Shown: positions 1 to 12,781 of the stretch, in pieces
How positions within the stretch are numbered: the stretch's first letter is position 1
Layout of the letters: each line of letters opens with the position of its first letter
Assembly: GCF_026210795.1 (NCBI RefSeq)
Contig: NC_089435.1
Span: forward strand, 2,914,001 to 2,978,000
DNA length: 64,000 nt
DNA from: Rhizophagus irregularis
Taxonomy: Eukaryota > Glomeromycota > Glomeromycetes > Glomerales > Glomeraceae
Direction: 5' to 3'
Notes under the pieces: generated by a model
What the model saw: only the letters and a program-made list of their open reading frames with translations
The model's database searches: none
What the model was told of the DNA's origin: nothing
Made by a program: the position numbers and the translations under genes

Positions 1-2894
1 GCAGCAGAAAATGGTCATATTAAAGCAATGTTTGGTTTAGCCACATTTTATGAAAATGGAGAAGGAACAGAAAAAAATTTAGAAAAAGCCATTCATTGGT
101 GTCAAAAAGCAGCAGAAAATGGTCATATTAAAGCAATGTTTGGTTTAGCCACATTTTATGAAAATGGAGAAGGAACAGAAAAAAATTTAGAAAAAGCCAT
201 TCATTGGTACCAAAAAGCAGCAGAAAATGATGTTAAAGAAGCAATGTTTAATTTAGCCATACATTATGAAAATGGAACAGGAATAGAAAAGAATTTAGAA
301 AAAACCTTTTATTGGTATCAAAAAGCAGCAGAAAATGGTGATATTAAAGCAATGTTTAATTTAGCTATTAGATATTATAATGGAGAAGGAACAGAAAAGA
401 ATTTAGAAAAAGCTTTCCATTGGCATCAAAAAGCAGCAGAAAATGGTGATAAAGAAGCAATGAATAATTTAGCTACTGGATATTGTTATGGAGAAGGAAC
501 AGAAAAGAATTTAGAAAAAGCCATTCATTGGTATCAAAAAGCAGCAGAAAATGGTGTTAAAGAAGCAATGTTTAATTTAGCCATAAGTTATAAAAATGGA
601 GAAGAAACAGAAATGAATTTAGAAAAAGCCTTTTATTGGTATCAAAAAGCAGCAGAAAATGGTCATATTAAAGCAATGTTTGGTTTAGCCACATTTTATG
701 AAAATGGAGAAGGAACAGAAAAAAATTTAGAAAAAGCTATTCATTGGTACCAAAAAGCAGCAGAAAATGGTATTAAAGAAGCAATGTTTAATTTAGCCAT
801 ACATTATGAAAAAGAAAAAGGAATAGAGAGTAATTTAGAAAAAGCATTTTATTGGTATCAAAAAGCAGCAGAAAATGGTGTTAAAGAAGCAATGTTCAGT
901 TTAATCACATGTTATAAAGATGAAGAAGGAACAGAAATGAATTTAGAAAAAGCCTTTTATTGGTGTCAAAAAGCAGCAGAAAATGGTCATATTAAAGCTA
1001 TGTATAATTTGGTCATATATTATGAAAATGGAGAAGGAACAGAAAAGAATTTAGAAAAAGCCTTTTATTGGTGTCAAAAAGCAGCAGAAAATGGTATTAA
1101 AGAAGCAATGTTTAATTTAGCCACATTTTATGAAAATGGAGAAGGAACAGAAAAAAATTTAGAAAAAGCCATTCATTGGTACCAAAAAGCAGCAGAAAAT
1201 GATGTTAAAGAAGCAATGTTTAATTTAGCCATAATTTATGAAAATGGAGAAGGAACAGAAAAGAATTTAGAAAAAGCTTTTCATTGGTGCCAAAAATCAG
1301 CAGAAAATGGGGTTAAAGAAGCAATGTTCAGTTTAGCCGAATGTTATGAAAATGGGGAAGGAACAGAAAAAAATTTAGAAAAAGCCTTCCATTGGTACCA
1401 TAAAGCAGCAGAAAATGGTCATATTAAAGCAATGACTAATTTAGCCATATGTTATGAAAAAGAAAAAGGAACAGAAAGCAATTTGGAAAAAGTATTTTAT
1501 TGTCATCAAAAAGTGTCAGAAAGTAACAAAGTGAATCCTAAAAATGAATCTGAATTATGTAATGAATGCAAACAGCCATATACTGTTTACTGGTGGTGTC
1601 AAAAATGTAATTCTAAACGATTTCAACAAGATTTTTCAAATTGGACTAGTAAAAATGAATTTATTGATAAATTTATTCAAAGAGCACAACTAAATGCTAA
1701 AAATAGTTATGAAATTTTAGAATGGATACCTTATAATAAATTGACAAATATTAATTATTATGATAAAGGAGGATTCAGTGATATTCATAAAGCTATCTGG
1801 TCAGATGGACCTATTTATGGTTGGAATTTTGATAAAGAACAATGGAATAGACAAACAGATTATGAAGTCATTCTTAAAACACTTAATAATTCATCAAGTT
1901 TAAATAGCAAATTTCTGGATGAGGTATGTAAATTACTTATATTTAATAGTATATTTTATTTTCTTTTGTAAAAATTTAATTATTTTTATCATCTATATAG
2001 TGGAAATATCATTATAATTGCCAGAAAAAATCATTTTCAAAATTTATTCAATTCTTTGGAATTACCCAAGATCCAAAAAATTTGAATTATATAATAATAA
2101 TGAGTTATGCAAAAAAAGGAAATTTGAGAAAATGTTTATCTGATATAATTAAATTTAGGTGGCAAGAAAAGTTACAATTATTGGAAAAAATTGTATTAGG
2201 ACTAAAAGTAATCCATGAATCAAATTTAATTCATGGTGATTTTCATGATGGTAATATTTTAATGTCGGATGACTATGAATTATTTATTATTGATTTAGGA
2301 TTATGTAAACCTATAAGTGATTTACAAGATTCTGACAATAAATTTAATGAAGTCTATGGAGTTTTGCCTTATATGGCGCCTGAAATATTAAGAAAAAAAC
2401 CCTATACTTCAGCAAGTGATATTTATAGCTTTTCAATGATAATGTGGGAATTTACATCAGGTATTCCTCCATTTTATCGTAAAGCACATGATCATCACCT
2501 TACCTTGAGTATTTGTGAAGGAGAACGTCCTGAAATTATAAAAAATACTCCAAGATGCTATATTAATTTAATGAAAAAATGTTGGAATTCAGATCCTTTC
2601 AAAAGACCAACCACAATAATGCTTGAACATATTATATCTAAATGGATTAGAAGTATTAATAAATTTTATGAGGTAAACAGGGATGAAAATTATGAATTTA
2701 GAGTATCTAATATTGATAAACAATTAAGAAATGACATGTTGGAATTTGTAGAAGCAAACAAAGCTTTAGTACAAGGACAAGAATGTACTTCTATTACACA
2801 ACATCATTCACAAGCATATTATACAAGTCGCAGGCTTACTGAAATTTTAGTTCAAGAAGATTCTGAATGTTTAGAATGTATAATTAAAAATTAA
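1..2894 (+). CDS. Sel1-repeat / TKL-like protein kinase, 5' end outside window
   Basis: Exons 1-1923 and 2001-2894 with a phase-0 GT-AG intron (1924-2000). The frame is already open at base 1, so the gene begins upstream; 938 residues are visible. About 14 Sel1 (TPR-like) repeats of 36 residues come first, each with the core NLEKAxxWYQKAAENG. A Cys-x2-Cys pair set (CNEC near base 1558, CQKC near 1597) then precedes the kinase domain. Kinase motifs seen: Gly-rich loop KGGFSDIHKA, VILK lysine, catalytic loop HGDFHDGNIL (Gly instead of Arg before Asp, so non-RD), DLG instead of DFG, and MAPE. Sel1 arrays are protein-binding scaffolds, so a signalling role is inferred. The repeat DNA is very uniform, suggesting recent unit expansion. 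The short C-terminal motif TSRRLTEIL is shared in form with the kinases at 12782 and 4447. Confidence 0.9.
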
Positions 2895-4446
2895 TAATTA
2901 TATTATCCATTCCTCATCATTGATGGTTTATTTATCAGTTATTGTATAGGAAACATTTTTATTATATACTTTTATTACAATTTTTATATAAATAAAGTAA
3001 AAAGAATTAAACACACTATTAAATATAAGTATGAAATTATTGAAACAATGTTTATTTATTTTTATTTTCATTTGCAATTTGTTTAGAAAATTTAAGTTTA
3101 ATATCCAAATAGTATTATTGCTTTCAGTTTAATTATTATTTCTCATAAATTGTATTGCAACTGAGCATCATAAAATTAGTTGATAGTCTTTCTGAAACAA
3201 CTTAGATTACTACTTCTATGATCCTTTTCTATTTGAGATTATTATGAATAATGATTATCGTGTGTTCGTGTGACAAACTTTATTATTTGATTTTATTATT
3301 TAATTTATTGACTAAACAAAAATCTATAGAGTATTTAATAGACTAAATTAATTTATAATATTTTGAAATTCAATATCCATTTTCCTAGATATTTTTTATT
3401 TAAATAAACAACATACGAATAACGGATATTAAATCCACTATACGTAGTAAGCTTCGTACGTATATTCTTTACAGTAAAATAATAATAAGTTTATAAAACT
3501 CTTATTTAAATGATTTAGTGAACACAAACATAAGTTTAAAAATATGGATTAAATAAGTGCTAGGCCTAAAAAAGATGTGTACTGTATCATTTATTTTTAT
3601 GGCTTTATTGAATTTTTTTAGTTCAATGGTCAAGTTATAAAACCAATGATCAATGTAACCAATTAGTAATATCTTATGTAAACTTATTAATAATTTCACT
3701 TTACTAATAAATTAGTAATAAAAAGAAATTTGAAATTTCATAAATCGTCATTTTCATCAGATCAACATTTCCGAAAAAGATAATAAAAATATCTCTATAA
3801 ATGAAAGATAATGAACATGAAAACAATTGATTGGATCGAATCACTTATTATAACTTATTAGAACTTTCTTCTTATATTCGTTTTATACTTTTTGCTCAGA
3901 TTTCTTTTTTCAATTTTTGTCGATTCAACTTTATCATTTGATACTTTTATTATTGTTTCATCTTTTTGATCTTTCTTTTTGTTTTGACTTGTTTCATTTT
4001 TTTATTCTTGTTTAATTTAATAATCTTTTCATAAGTGTTTTTATTCGGTTTTTCCATTAGTTTATTTTTAGAATAATTTTCAATCAAAAATATTTCAAGC
4101 TTTTAAAACATTTTTGTAAAAAATTTCAAAATTATTTTTGTTTAAACATAATCAAGTAAAAAAAAAAAAGCTGGTAATAAAGTTATTCAGTTTAATCTGA
4201 AATTACATTACTTACTGTAATATTAAGTCTTTTACGTCAAAATAAAAGTTAGTTTAATGATAGTAAAATTAATTTATCATAAATGAACAATCAATAACTA
4301 ACCAATTAATAATTTATTTTTATTAAACTAAAATACTAAATACGAAAACATAAATAATAACTGCTAGTATAAAAGAATAACTTAATAATATAATTAAACT
4401 AAATTCTTTGATTCTTATAAAAAAAAAATCATTCAGTATTATTTTC
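2895..4446. other. Intergenic spacer, tail to tail
   Basis: AT-rich sequence between two convergent kinase genes. The short open frame at 3502-3699 has no homology I recognise and consists of A/T-driven codons. I see no gene, RNA or repeat here. Confidence 0.6.
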
Positions 4447-6500
4447 TTAATCTTGATTAACTTCATTGAAATCTACAAAATAAGTAAATTAATAAATATT
4501 AGCAAAATAAAGAACTAAAGAATAAATATCTTACCAGATTCGTCTAATTGACAGTCAAAACATTCTGAATCTATAAATTAATTAACATAATATTATTAAA
4601 AACAATATAAAAATCTATTAATTATATTTCCAATAGAAATAATTACTTACATAATGTTGTTTTAGTAGCAACTATTAAAAATAAAGTTATTAGTAATGTA
4701 AACCTTTTTTTTTGGTTATCAAAGTATAAGTTAAATTAAATTACCTGCTGAATTTACTGGTTCTGGAAGATTTTTGAAATTTAATAGTCTACTAGTATAG
4801 ATTGCTTGTGGATCTGTTTGAATGTTTTTAGTTCTCTTTTCACTTGTTTTATTTAATTCGATTTTATCATTATATTCACTTATTTGATGTTTAACATTAT
4901 CATTAAATTTATAATCATCCCATTTATTTAATGTTTGATACAATTATTTAGCAGTTGGTTTATTTTCTGCTTTAGTATCCCAACATTTAGTAATCAAATC
5001 TGCAAGTAATTTTGGTGTATATTTAAAAATATTTGGTCTAAGTCCTTTACATATTTTAATAGCTAAAGCATGATTATGAGGAATATTATTATAAGGAGTT
5101 TCTTCAGATATATATTCATTCGTAATTATTCCAAATGAATAAATATCAGATGCTTTTGTATATTGGTATCCACGTAAAACTTCTGGTGCCATATAAGGTA
5201 ACACTCCATAAATACCTTCTTGTTTAACTGAATGCTTTTCATTATTTGCTGATTGACACATTCCTAAATCACTTATATATGGATCGGTATGAACATCATA
5301 TAATATATTACCTGGATGAAAATCTTTATGAACTTTTCCAGCATTATGAAGATCTAGAAGTCCACTTACAATTCGTATTAATTCATCAATTTTTGAATAA
5401 TAATCTGATTCATTATTGAGATAGTAATTTCTCAAATTTCCATTTTCACAATATTCTAAAACCATCATATAATCTTTGGTATTTGGATCTTGAGTTATTC
5501 CATAACATTGAATAACATCAAGAAGATAAATCTGAAGATGAGTTTTAATCTAATAAAAACATTGTAAGGAATTAATAAAAATAATATTAAGTAAATAAGT
5601 TAACATTTCTTATTTTAATTACCTCATTTAAAAATTCTGTACTTATACAAGAAGAATTATCCAAACTTTTTAATGCAACTTTTTTATCAACATACTTTTT
5701 CCATTCTTGATTTTCAATATCCCAATAATAAATATATCCTTCAGGCCATTTAGCTGAATAAATTTTACCAAATCCACCTTTGATAATATAAGTAATATCT
5801 TTAAAATTTTCAAAAGGTATCCATTCAAGATATTTTTTATAATACTCAGCATTAAGTTGTGATTGTTGTATAAATTCATCAATATCTTTATTTTCACTAG
5901 TCCAATTTTTAAATCTATCCTTAAATCTTTTAGCATTACAAGATTGACACCAATCTTCTCCTGTGCCAGGTTCATTACATTCTCCGCATATTCCATATGC
6001 TTTTTTTCTTTTTTCTAAATCTTCCATATAAACTATTTTATCATCTACTGATTCAATAGCTGAACCAATAGTAGAAATTGTAGCATGTAACTTTTAATGA
6101 TAAATGATTAAAAAACATTATTATTCAAATTAAAAATTCAATACTATTATATATTTATATGACAAAATGAATTGTTTTACCTGATATTTAACAGGACTAA
6201 AATATTTCCATAAATTTCTTTTAGTTTCTTTAGGATTTATTGTTGATATTTCCATACTAAATTAATTTGCATTGTATATATGTAAATTACAATTTATTTG
6301 GTAAATTTAAAAATAACGTTAACCATATAATAAATGAAACGCAAAAAAAAAAATTTAAATTACAGAGTTCGGAAAATTTTATTCAACAAGTCAACCCTTG
6401 TGCATGTGTAACATTCAAAAATTTGATACAAAAATTCTAAAAAGAAAATACCTTGTTACGATATTGATCAGCACAAAAGAAAAAAGGAAATTTTCAATAA
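4380..6500 (-). repeat. Inverted segmental duplication, left arm
   Basis: The reverse complement of this stretch aligns with 12560-14710. It covers the kinase gene, its 3' flank (shared sequence around the TGA and the following GAAATTAGTTTAA-like tract) and at least 250 bp of upstream DNA. The shared upstream part includes a GCCGATCAATTGTAAC-like block, a CACATGTTGCAC-like block, and the tract before the start that contains CGCTTCATTTATTA. Confidence 0.8.
4447..6255 (-). CDS. TKL-like protein kinase, copy with premature stop
   Basis: Minus-strand paralogue of the gene at 12782-14639 with the same six-exon layout: 6255-6181, 6090-5623, 5549-4745, 4671-4651, 4570-4535 and 4472-4447. It encodes a CxxC-x(n)-CxxC zinc-ribbon-like motif (CGEC, CQSC), Gly loop IKGGFGKIYS, VALK lysine, catalytic loop HKDFHPGNIL, DLG and MAPE. 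An in-frame TAA at 4944-4946 replaces the Glu codon of the intact copy just after KPTAK, at the end of the kinase domain. The frame stays open behind it through the conserved tail. A second early stop shortens the last exon (4447-4449), where the paralogue continues to a TGA. The product may be a nearly complete kinase lacking its tail, or the copy may be a young pseudogene. Splice sites are all intact. Confidence 0.75.
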
Positions 6501-8584
6501 ACAATCGATTGAGTGAAACCAAATAAAAATAATTTCAGTCAATAACTAGCTATAACTTGTTGCGTTGCAACAGGATTAATGTAATTTAAATTAATATAAC
6601 AATCAATATTTAGGTAAATTAAATATATTAGTATTAATTATAAGAATAAAAAAAAACTTGTGAAGTAAATAAAAAAAAAATGAATAATAATAAATAAAAA
6701 AATTCAACTTTAAAAATAAAATATTTTTTAAAAAAATTGAAACTATTTAAAAAAACAACTGTAAAATAAAAACAAATTTTTTTTTGTTTGAAAAAAAACG
6801 AAAAAAAAATTTATTCGGTCTATAAGAACCGAAAAAAAATATTAATTTGCAAGTTTATAAGAACTGAAAAAAAAATATAAAAAAAAGGAAAAAAAAGCCC
6901 CATTATACTTTAACTGGATAGTTGATGATGTGATCTGCTGCGGCCAATTGCATCGTCCTGGGAGAAAATAATTCATTAACCGGAAGTCCGGAACCACAAG
7001 GATTTGTGCAAATGACCATTTTAACTATAATAAATATTGGATAAATTGGGCGCAGAAGCATCACGCATCTCACGTTGCACAATTCAAATTATTCATATTG
7101 GGGTCAATTTTTTTTTTTCAATCAACCAAGATGGATTTCTCGATCTGATTCTTACTCTCCAATAACGTTAATTAAAAAACGTTATTTAAAAAATCTTTTT
7201 TTTACGATAATGTTGTAAAAGAAATTTTACATGTGGTAAATAATAATAATAATTTATAATAAAATAAAAATATCGATATTTATTAAATTCATATATATTA
7301 ATTTATTAATTACATTTATAATATTAACAATAGAGCTTAAAGAATTCAATGCAAACTTTGACTTATACAATAATAATATTATTCGATATTAATAGGGCAA
7401 TTTTACATACTTTAATGATATTAATTTTATTAATAATTCCACCTAATTATAATTTATTATTCATAAATAATAAAAACGTAGTAAAGTTAAATCTTAAATT
7501 TTATTGATGATGTAAAAGTTTGAGGAAATGTTTAATAATAGATTGTAATATTTCTCTTCGTATATATTCAAATTAATATTGAAAACATCTATAAACCAAT
7601 TTTCAATAAATAATAATTCCACTAAATAATCTAGATGACATTATTTGAAATAGTACTAGAAAATATTTTGGTAACATATGAAGAGAAATTGTTTACACAA
7701 AAATCTTCAAGATATTACAATATTTGAGATCGATTAAATGTTGATTTATTATATTAATTAGAGAGGATTTTGAAAATATTTATTGGCAAAACTAAAGGTT
7801 TAGGAATTAGTTTAAGGATTATTTAATAATGGCTTTAATAAAATAAAGAGTAATCAAGAATCGAAAAATATCATGATTATTAAACATGTTTCGATTGTTT
7901 CGTAAATATTCAGAACAAAATTTGGATTAACAGATATAACAAAATCATAGAATAGAAAGAGCGCACAATATTATGAATAAATGATATCGGAAGGGAAATG
8001 GTGATGAAGAAAAGTGATTTTAACAAGTAAAAGTTTGATAATAGAAAATAATAATAATAAAAAAAAATAAATAACGAAAAAAACAAAAAGAGATTGCATG
8101 AAATAGAAAACCAAGTAACGCTAACAAAGATGATCGAGATGCGTTACTAAAAATAAACTAGCTTTTATTAAATTATGATTGGTTCTAATTATTTATTATA
8201 ATGATGCTATTACAATGTTAATTTCGCGAAAGTATAGTATATGAAATGTTTATAAATATAAATATATGATAGTATATAAATTTTAATTACAATATTCATG
8301 GATCAATCAGTGAATTAAAAACATAATATTCAATTTATATTATATCACGTCTTGGGCAGAGAATAAACAAGATTATCATGTCATTAATGAAAAAACTGCG
8401 CCATAAAATTATTTATGAGAAGTAAATTTTTTTGTAATAATATGATAATAATAAAACTTGTCTTTATTAATAAAGTAAATAACAAATATAAAAGTAAAAA
8501 AAATTTACAGAACAATAAAAGATAATATCAAAATATTACAGGTAAAATATGACAAGTTATAGTAAATTTAAAATAATTAAACTA
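6256..8584. other. Intergenic spacer with one GC-richer island
   Basis: AT-rich spacer with long A and T tracts. The first about 250 bp belong to the inverted duplication. An island of more balanced composition lies at about 6895-7110 and holds a short reading frame listed separately. No other gene is visible. Confidence 0.6.
6903..7019 (-). other. Possible short coding exon, 38 residues
   Basis: ATG at 7019-7017 opens a 38-codon frame ending in TAA at 6905-6903. It lies in a clearly GC-richer island (about 6895-7110) inside very AT-rich spacer, and its codons are varied rather than A/T-driven. The frame starts MVICTNPCGSGLPVNELF and ends NYPVKV. A TATAG acceptor-like site lies just upstream, so it could be the last exon of something decayed. 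I do not recognise a family. It may equally be a remnant of a transposed repeat. Confidence 0.25.
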
Positions 8585-9001
8585 TTAAAACAATTTTCCC
8601 AAATCAAATGAAATTTCTCCAAAAGGAAGACTAACACCTATTTCTTTACCAAGTTTAAAACCAATACCTGCAACCTTAGCCTCTACGCCATTGGAGCCAA
8701 TTGATCCACCTGTGTCAGCACTGACACCAAATTTTGATTTAAAGCCTCCCGCTTCATAATCTACCAAATCATAACGTGCTTCAACTTTAGCTTTGAGGCC
8801 ATCAATAGTATTTGCTGCAGCTTTTGCTCCAAGTCCTGCATTTAAAAGTTTAAGATCTCCAGCATCACCACAGTATCTGTATAGTGAACTATTATACTTT
8901 GCTTCTGCGGATGCACCAAATGAATCACTCTTTACTCCAGTTGAGACTTCGGTGCAAAATAGATGATTGTTACCATCCTGAAATGCAGAACCTTTAACCA
9001 T
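8585..9001 (-). CDS. Small Gly/Ala-rich hypothetical protein, 138 aa
   Basis: Single-exon gene from ATG at 9001 to TAA at 8585. Its balanced codon use contrasts with the flanking A/T tracts, which supports real coding. The protein has alternating polar and small/hydrophobic residues with many Gly, Ala, Ser and Lys, for example GASAEAKYNSS, GLKAKVEARYDL, GFKSKFGVSADTGGSIG and VAGIGFKLGKEIGVSLPFG. That pattern fits stacked beta strands or an amphipathic repeat. Two Cys lie in the first third. There is no signal peptide or membrane segment. A TATA-like box sits about 95 bp upstream. I do not recognise the family by name. Confidence 0.75.
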   Translation of the reverse strand: MVKGSAFQDGNNHLFCTEVSTGVKSDSFGASAEAKYNSSLYRYCGDAGDLKLLNAGLGAKAAANTIDGLKAKVEARYDLVDYEAGGFKSKFGVSADTGGSIGSNGVEAKVAGIGFKLGKEIGVSLPFGEISFDLGKLF

Positions 9002-12000
9002 CGCGATAATGAAGCTTGGATTATTTTAGTTTTTTTTTTAAGAGTGAAATATTTTTTTGAAACTTTGTCTGAAAGGGATTCGAATTTGATATGCCTTTAT
9101 ATTAAAAAAATATCTCATATCGACCATTTAGATTGAACCATTTACAACCCGATTTAGTATAATAAAACGCGTTATAATAAATTTTCAAAAATCATTTAAG
9201 ACCCAATTTAACATATCAGCTGAACAAAGTCAACAAACCGTTTAATGATACATTTTTCATCTTCTGATCCAATTTTTGATTATTCATCTGAATAATATGA
9301 AAAAAAAAAATATATTGTTTAACATAAAATGGGGTTTTCTTAAAAAATTTATACAAATTAAACCTTCTATGAAAAAATCTAAAACCTTTCTTATATTATA
9401 TACGTAACTATTCTATCAAAACTTTTCATTTATGAAATACTAACATTTAAGACCATTAATTGCATAAAATAATTATATCTGAATAACCTGTTCATTCAGT
9501 TCAATCATAAACAATACTTCTATTAATCTAATCTTTCATAGTGTGACGGTATATCTATTTGGTGGATTTATTAAATTTGTTTATTTGTAATTATGCAATA
9601 GACTATATAAATTCTCTAATTTATCAATCAATTCATTATTACTATAAAAGCTTTAACGTTTTTGTCCGTTAATGAATTTTGAACGATAAATCAAGCTTAG
9701 TATTCATCAAAAAAAAAAAAATAATAATTCTTGTTTAGGTTTCAAAAATACAACGTTAAAATTGAACAATAAGATTGCTTCGTAAATTGTATTTGACAGT
9801 CTGAAATGATAATTGTCCGGAGCTGAGGCGGATGAATTATACATCTTAGAAGTAAAGTCATCTGTTTTATTCATTTCTTAAATTTCTTAAATTGATTTCC
9901 AAAAATGACACAAAATATGTATTTCAAATAAGAATCAAAATTTAAAAATTTTTGTAATTTTACGTGAAAATGATTTTTAGTCCAGGTTGACCTAGATTCC
10001 AAAATAGGATAACAATCTTTTAGCTTGCAGTAATTGATCTAAATTTAACCAAATATGAAAATTAATGATCAAAAGATAGATCGTAATCATGGCGTGTGAA
10101 TTCGTGATCTACAATTTTAATGGCCTATAATGATATCACCAAATTTATCTAATTTATCGCTATATATATACACGTTAGGTAATCTACAAAATCCAATCAG
10201 AAAGCTCAAATTGATGGTACCGACTTTTTTGTTTTTGTGTTACATTGCAGTGCGACTCTAATAAAGAATTTAAATTACGTAGTTTATTATAATATACTGT
10301 ACGTTCAGATATGTATATATATATATTTTTCTTTAAAAAAAGAGACTTTTTTTGAATAAAAGTGTTTTACTGCTTTATTATAAAAAATATGTTAAAAAGT
10401 ATAAGAATTTTTATGTGTAAATTAAATGTTTATACATCGATAAAAATGGTAATAACTCGATGTGGCTTTGTAAGGGTCACAATAACTATTTTTTCTTATT
10501 TATTTTTTAGAAACAAGAGATTGAGAGAGGATTTATTTGATTTGGAATCAAAAAAAAAAAATGACACAAAAAAAAAGTGATGAGTTTATTATTTGTTGTC
10601 AAATATTTTTTTTTCAATTTAATATTTCAATATTTAGTCATTTTAATTAAAGCAACGTCTCAGCATCGTACTGCAATTACTGTTTGTATATGATTTTTTC
10701 ATTTATGTCCCGATTTGGAATAACAATAAGCAAAATGGATTGTTTAATGAAATATGTTTTGTCACCTGATTCAATTATATGTGGCTGACTTGTCTGACTA
10801 ATGTGAGAAAAAAATATCGTTAAAAACGTATTTATACTTTTTTTCATATATACATTATTAGAAATTTTCGTTTGTGAATGATGGACTATATACAACTTAA
10901 TTTGGAAATATGACGAGGCTTTATTTGGATTGGACTTACATAAAATCTTTATGAGAATAAATCAGTACTGTACAATTTGTTTACTTTTCACGTTCAATCA
11001 CAATTTTAATTTTAATAAAAATTATACTTCTATCAATCAAATCTTTCAGATTTACAGACCAATCTAAACCATTTATTTCGTCAAGTTAATCTGATAAAGA
11101 AAATAAACTTAGTATTCGTATAAGAAAGAAATTCTTGGCTTAGATTTCAAAAATATACTATTTACTTTGGTTTTTCAGTTAGTTGCTATTTATAGAATCA
11201 ATCGATAAAGTTATTTTCCCAGAAATCTTGTGCTTTTTATTTTAGAAATATTGTTTGTAACACATTAATATCGTTAATTTTGGTAATTACCCCAGCCATG
11301 GGAAAATTCAAATCTATGAAGTTCGCAAATTCATGTGCTGTTATATCAAAATAATTACCACAGCTGGGAAAATGAAAAAGTTTTTTTTTTTTATTATTTT
11401 AATTAGTTTAATTAAAAAAAAAAATGAATTTTTTTTACGTAGTCTGATAATAATATGCGAATTGCTGATCAAGTTGCGAACAAATACAATTTCGAAAGGA
11501 AATAATTTTTAAAATTTTTAATACAAAATTCAAATTTTTTTTATTTTTAAAAAAAGTATTGTAACAATCAATTTTATAAATATGTAAACTAAAAGATGCA
11601 TAATAAATTTAGAGAATACTATATTATAATATTAATATGTCCTTATTATTGGTCCTTATTATTAGGAATTTTTTTAGTTAACGCCAAGGTTAAAAAACTG
11701 CAACCAAAGGCCACAAAATTTGAATAATAAAAATTCAACTTTTTTAATAAATATAGTACGTACCGCTTGTTTAATCGCGTTTAATGATATACAAAATTTA
11801 AAAATATCTCACATACTTCAACGGATTAACGATAGTTTTTGATGATTTAAACTTATGAAAATAGATTTTTAATTTATATATCAAACTATATTTAGTTTAA
11901 TTGATTAAAGTCAAATGCAAAAAAAAAGAATTTTTTTTTTTACAAATTTATTCAATACATTTTCATTTTTATTTTTACTAATTACAAATATGTATTCTAA

Positions 12001-12781
12001 CTAATGATCCAAATTTTTTTTTTTTTTCCGAATAGAACTGTAGTATAATGATGATGATTTATTTGATTTCAACTCTAATAAAATTTCATAAAGATTTATT
12101 TGTTGTTCCCATAATTGTTTAAAATTTTTGTAAACTGTGAAAATTAGAGTTTATGATAATTTTTGTTTACATCCATATTCATCGGTATCACATGACAATT
12201 CCGCTATGGATCGACAAAATGGAAAAGTCATATGATAACGAAATTTATAAAAGATAATTCATTTAAGTAAAAAAATTTTTTACATGATAATAATTAATAA
12301 CTAAATAATTCAATTTAATTTTATGGTTTTATATTCAAAGAAAAGTCCAGCCATCCTTTTCAATGCCTACTAGGATGATTTCATTTAAGTAAAAGTAGTT
12401 TATTTATTACAGGGAGAAATTATTAACTTTAATAATATTATTAATATATAAATTTTAGCAAACAATTTTAGTTAATTTATTATTATCAAAGCATAATATT
12501 GACTAGAATGATTAAATAATGAACTTAACCCATTTGCGAAAATTTTTTATTCTATGATTGCTTTCTTTTATGCCGATCAATTGTAACCCAGGTTTATACT
12601 ATACTATTTATAGAAATTTTTAATGAATGTTACACATGTTGCACAAGAGTTTGTTTGGTATTATTATAAATTTACCCGAACTCCGTTACTTTTTTTTTTA
12701 CGCTTCATTTATTAGATAACGTTATTTGTTATCTTTGAATTTAATAGATAGATTGCAATCTATATATACAACCTAAATCGT
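9002..12781. other. Long intergenic spacer
   Basis: AT-rich spacer. Short open frames at 10362-10580 and 10677-10895 have A/T-driven composition and no recognisable domain. A degenerate direct repeat links about 9510-9740 with about 10996-11165 (shared blocks ATACTTCTAT.AAT.AATCTTTCA and a TTAGTATTC..TTCTTG..TAG.TTTCAAAAATA tract). A smaller one links 11285-11305 with 11355-11375 (ATTACC..AGC..GGGAAAAT). No gene is seen. Confidence 0.55.
9093..9104 (-). promoter_or_regulatory. TATA-like box of the 138-aa gene
   Basis: On the minus strand this reads TTAATATAAAGG, about 95 bp upstream of the ATG at 9001. It is a good TATA match, but A/T richness makes chance matches common. Confidence 0.3.

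Noticed and set aside
9066-9090. GGGATTCGAATTTGA resembling a tRNA T-arm on the minus strand
   Set aside because: No matching T stem, anticodon arm or acceptor stem can be formed around it.
10362-10895. Two 72-residue frames in opposite orientation
   Set aside because: A/T-driven composition, no domain, no splice context.
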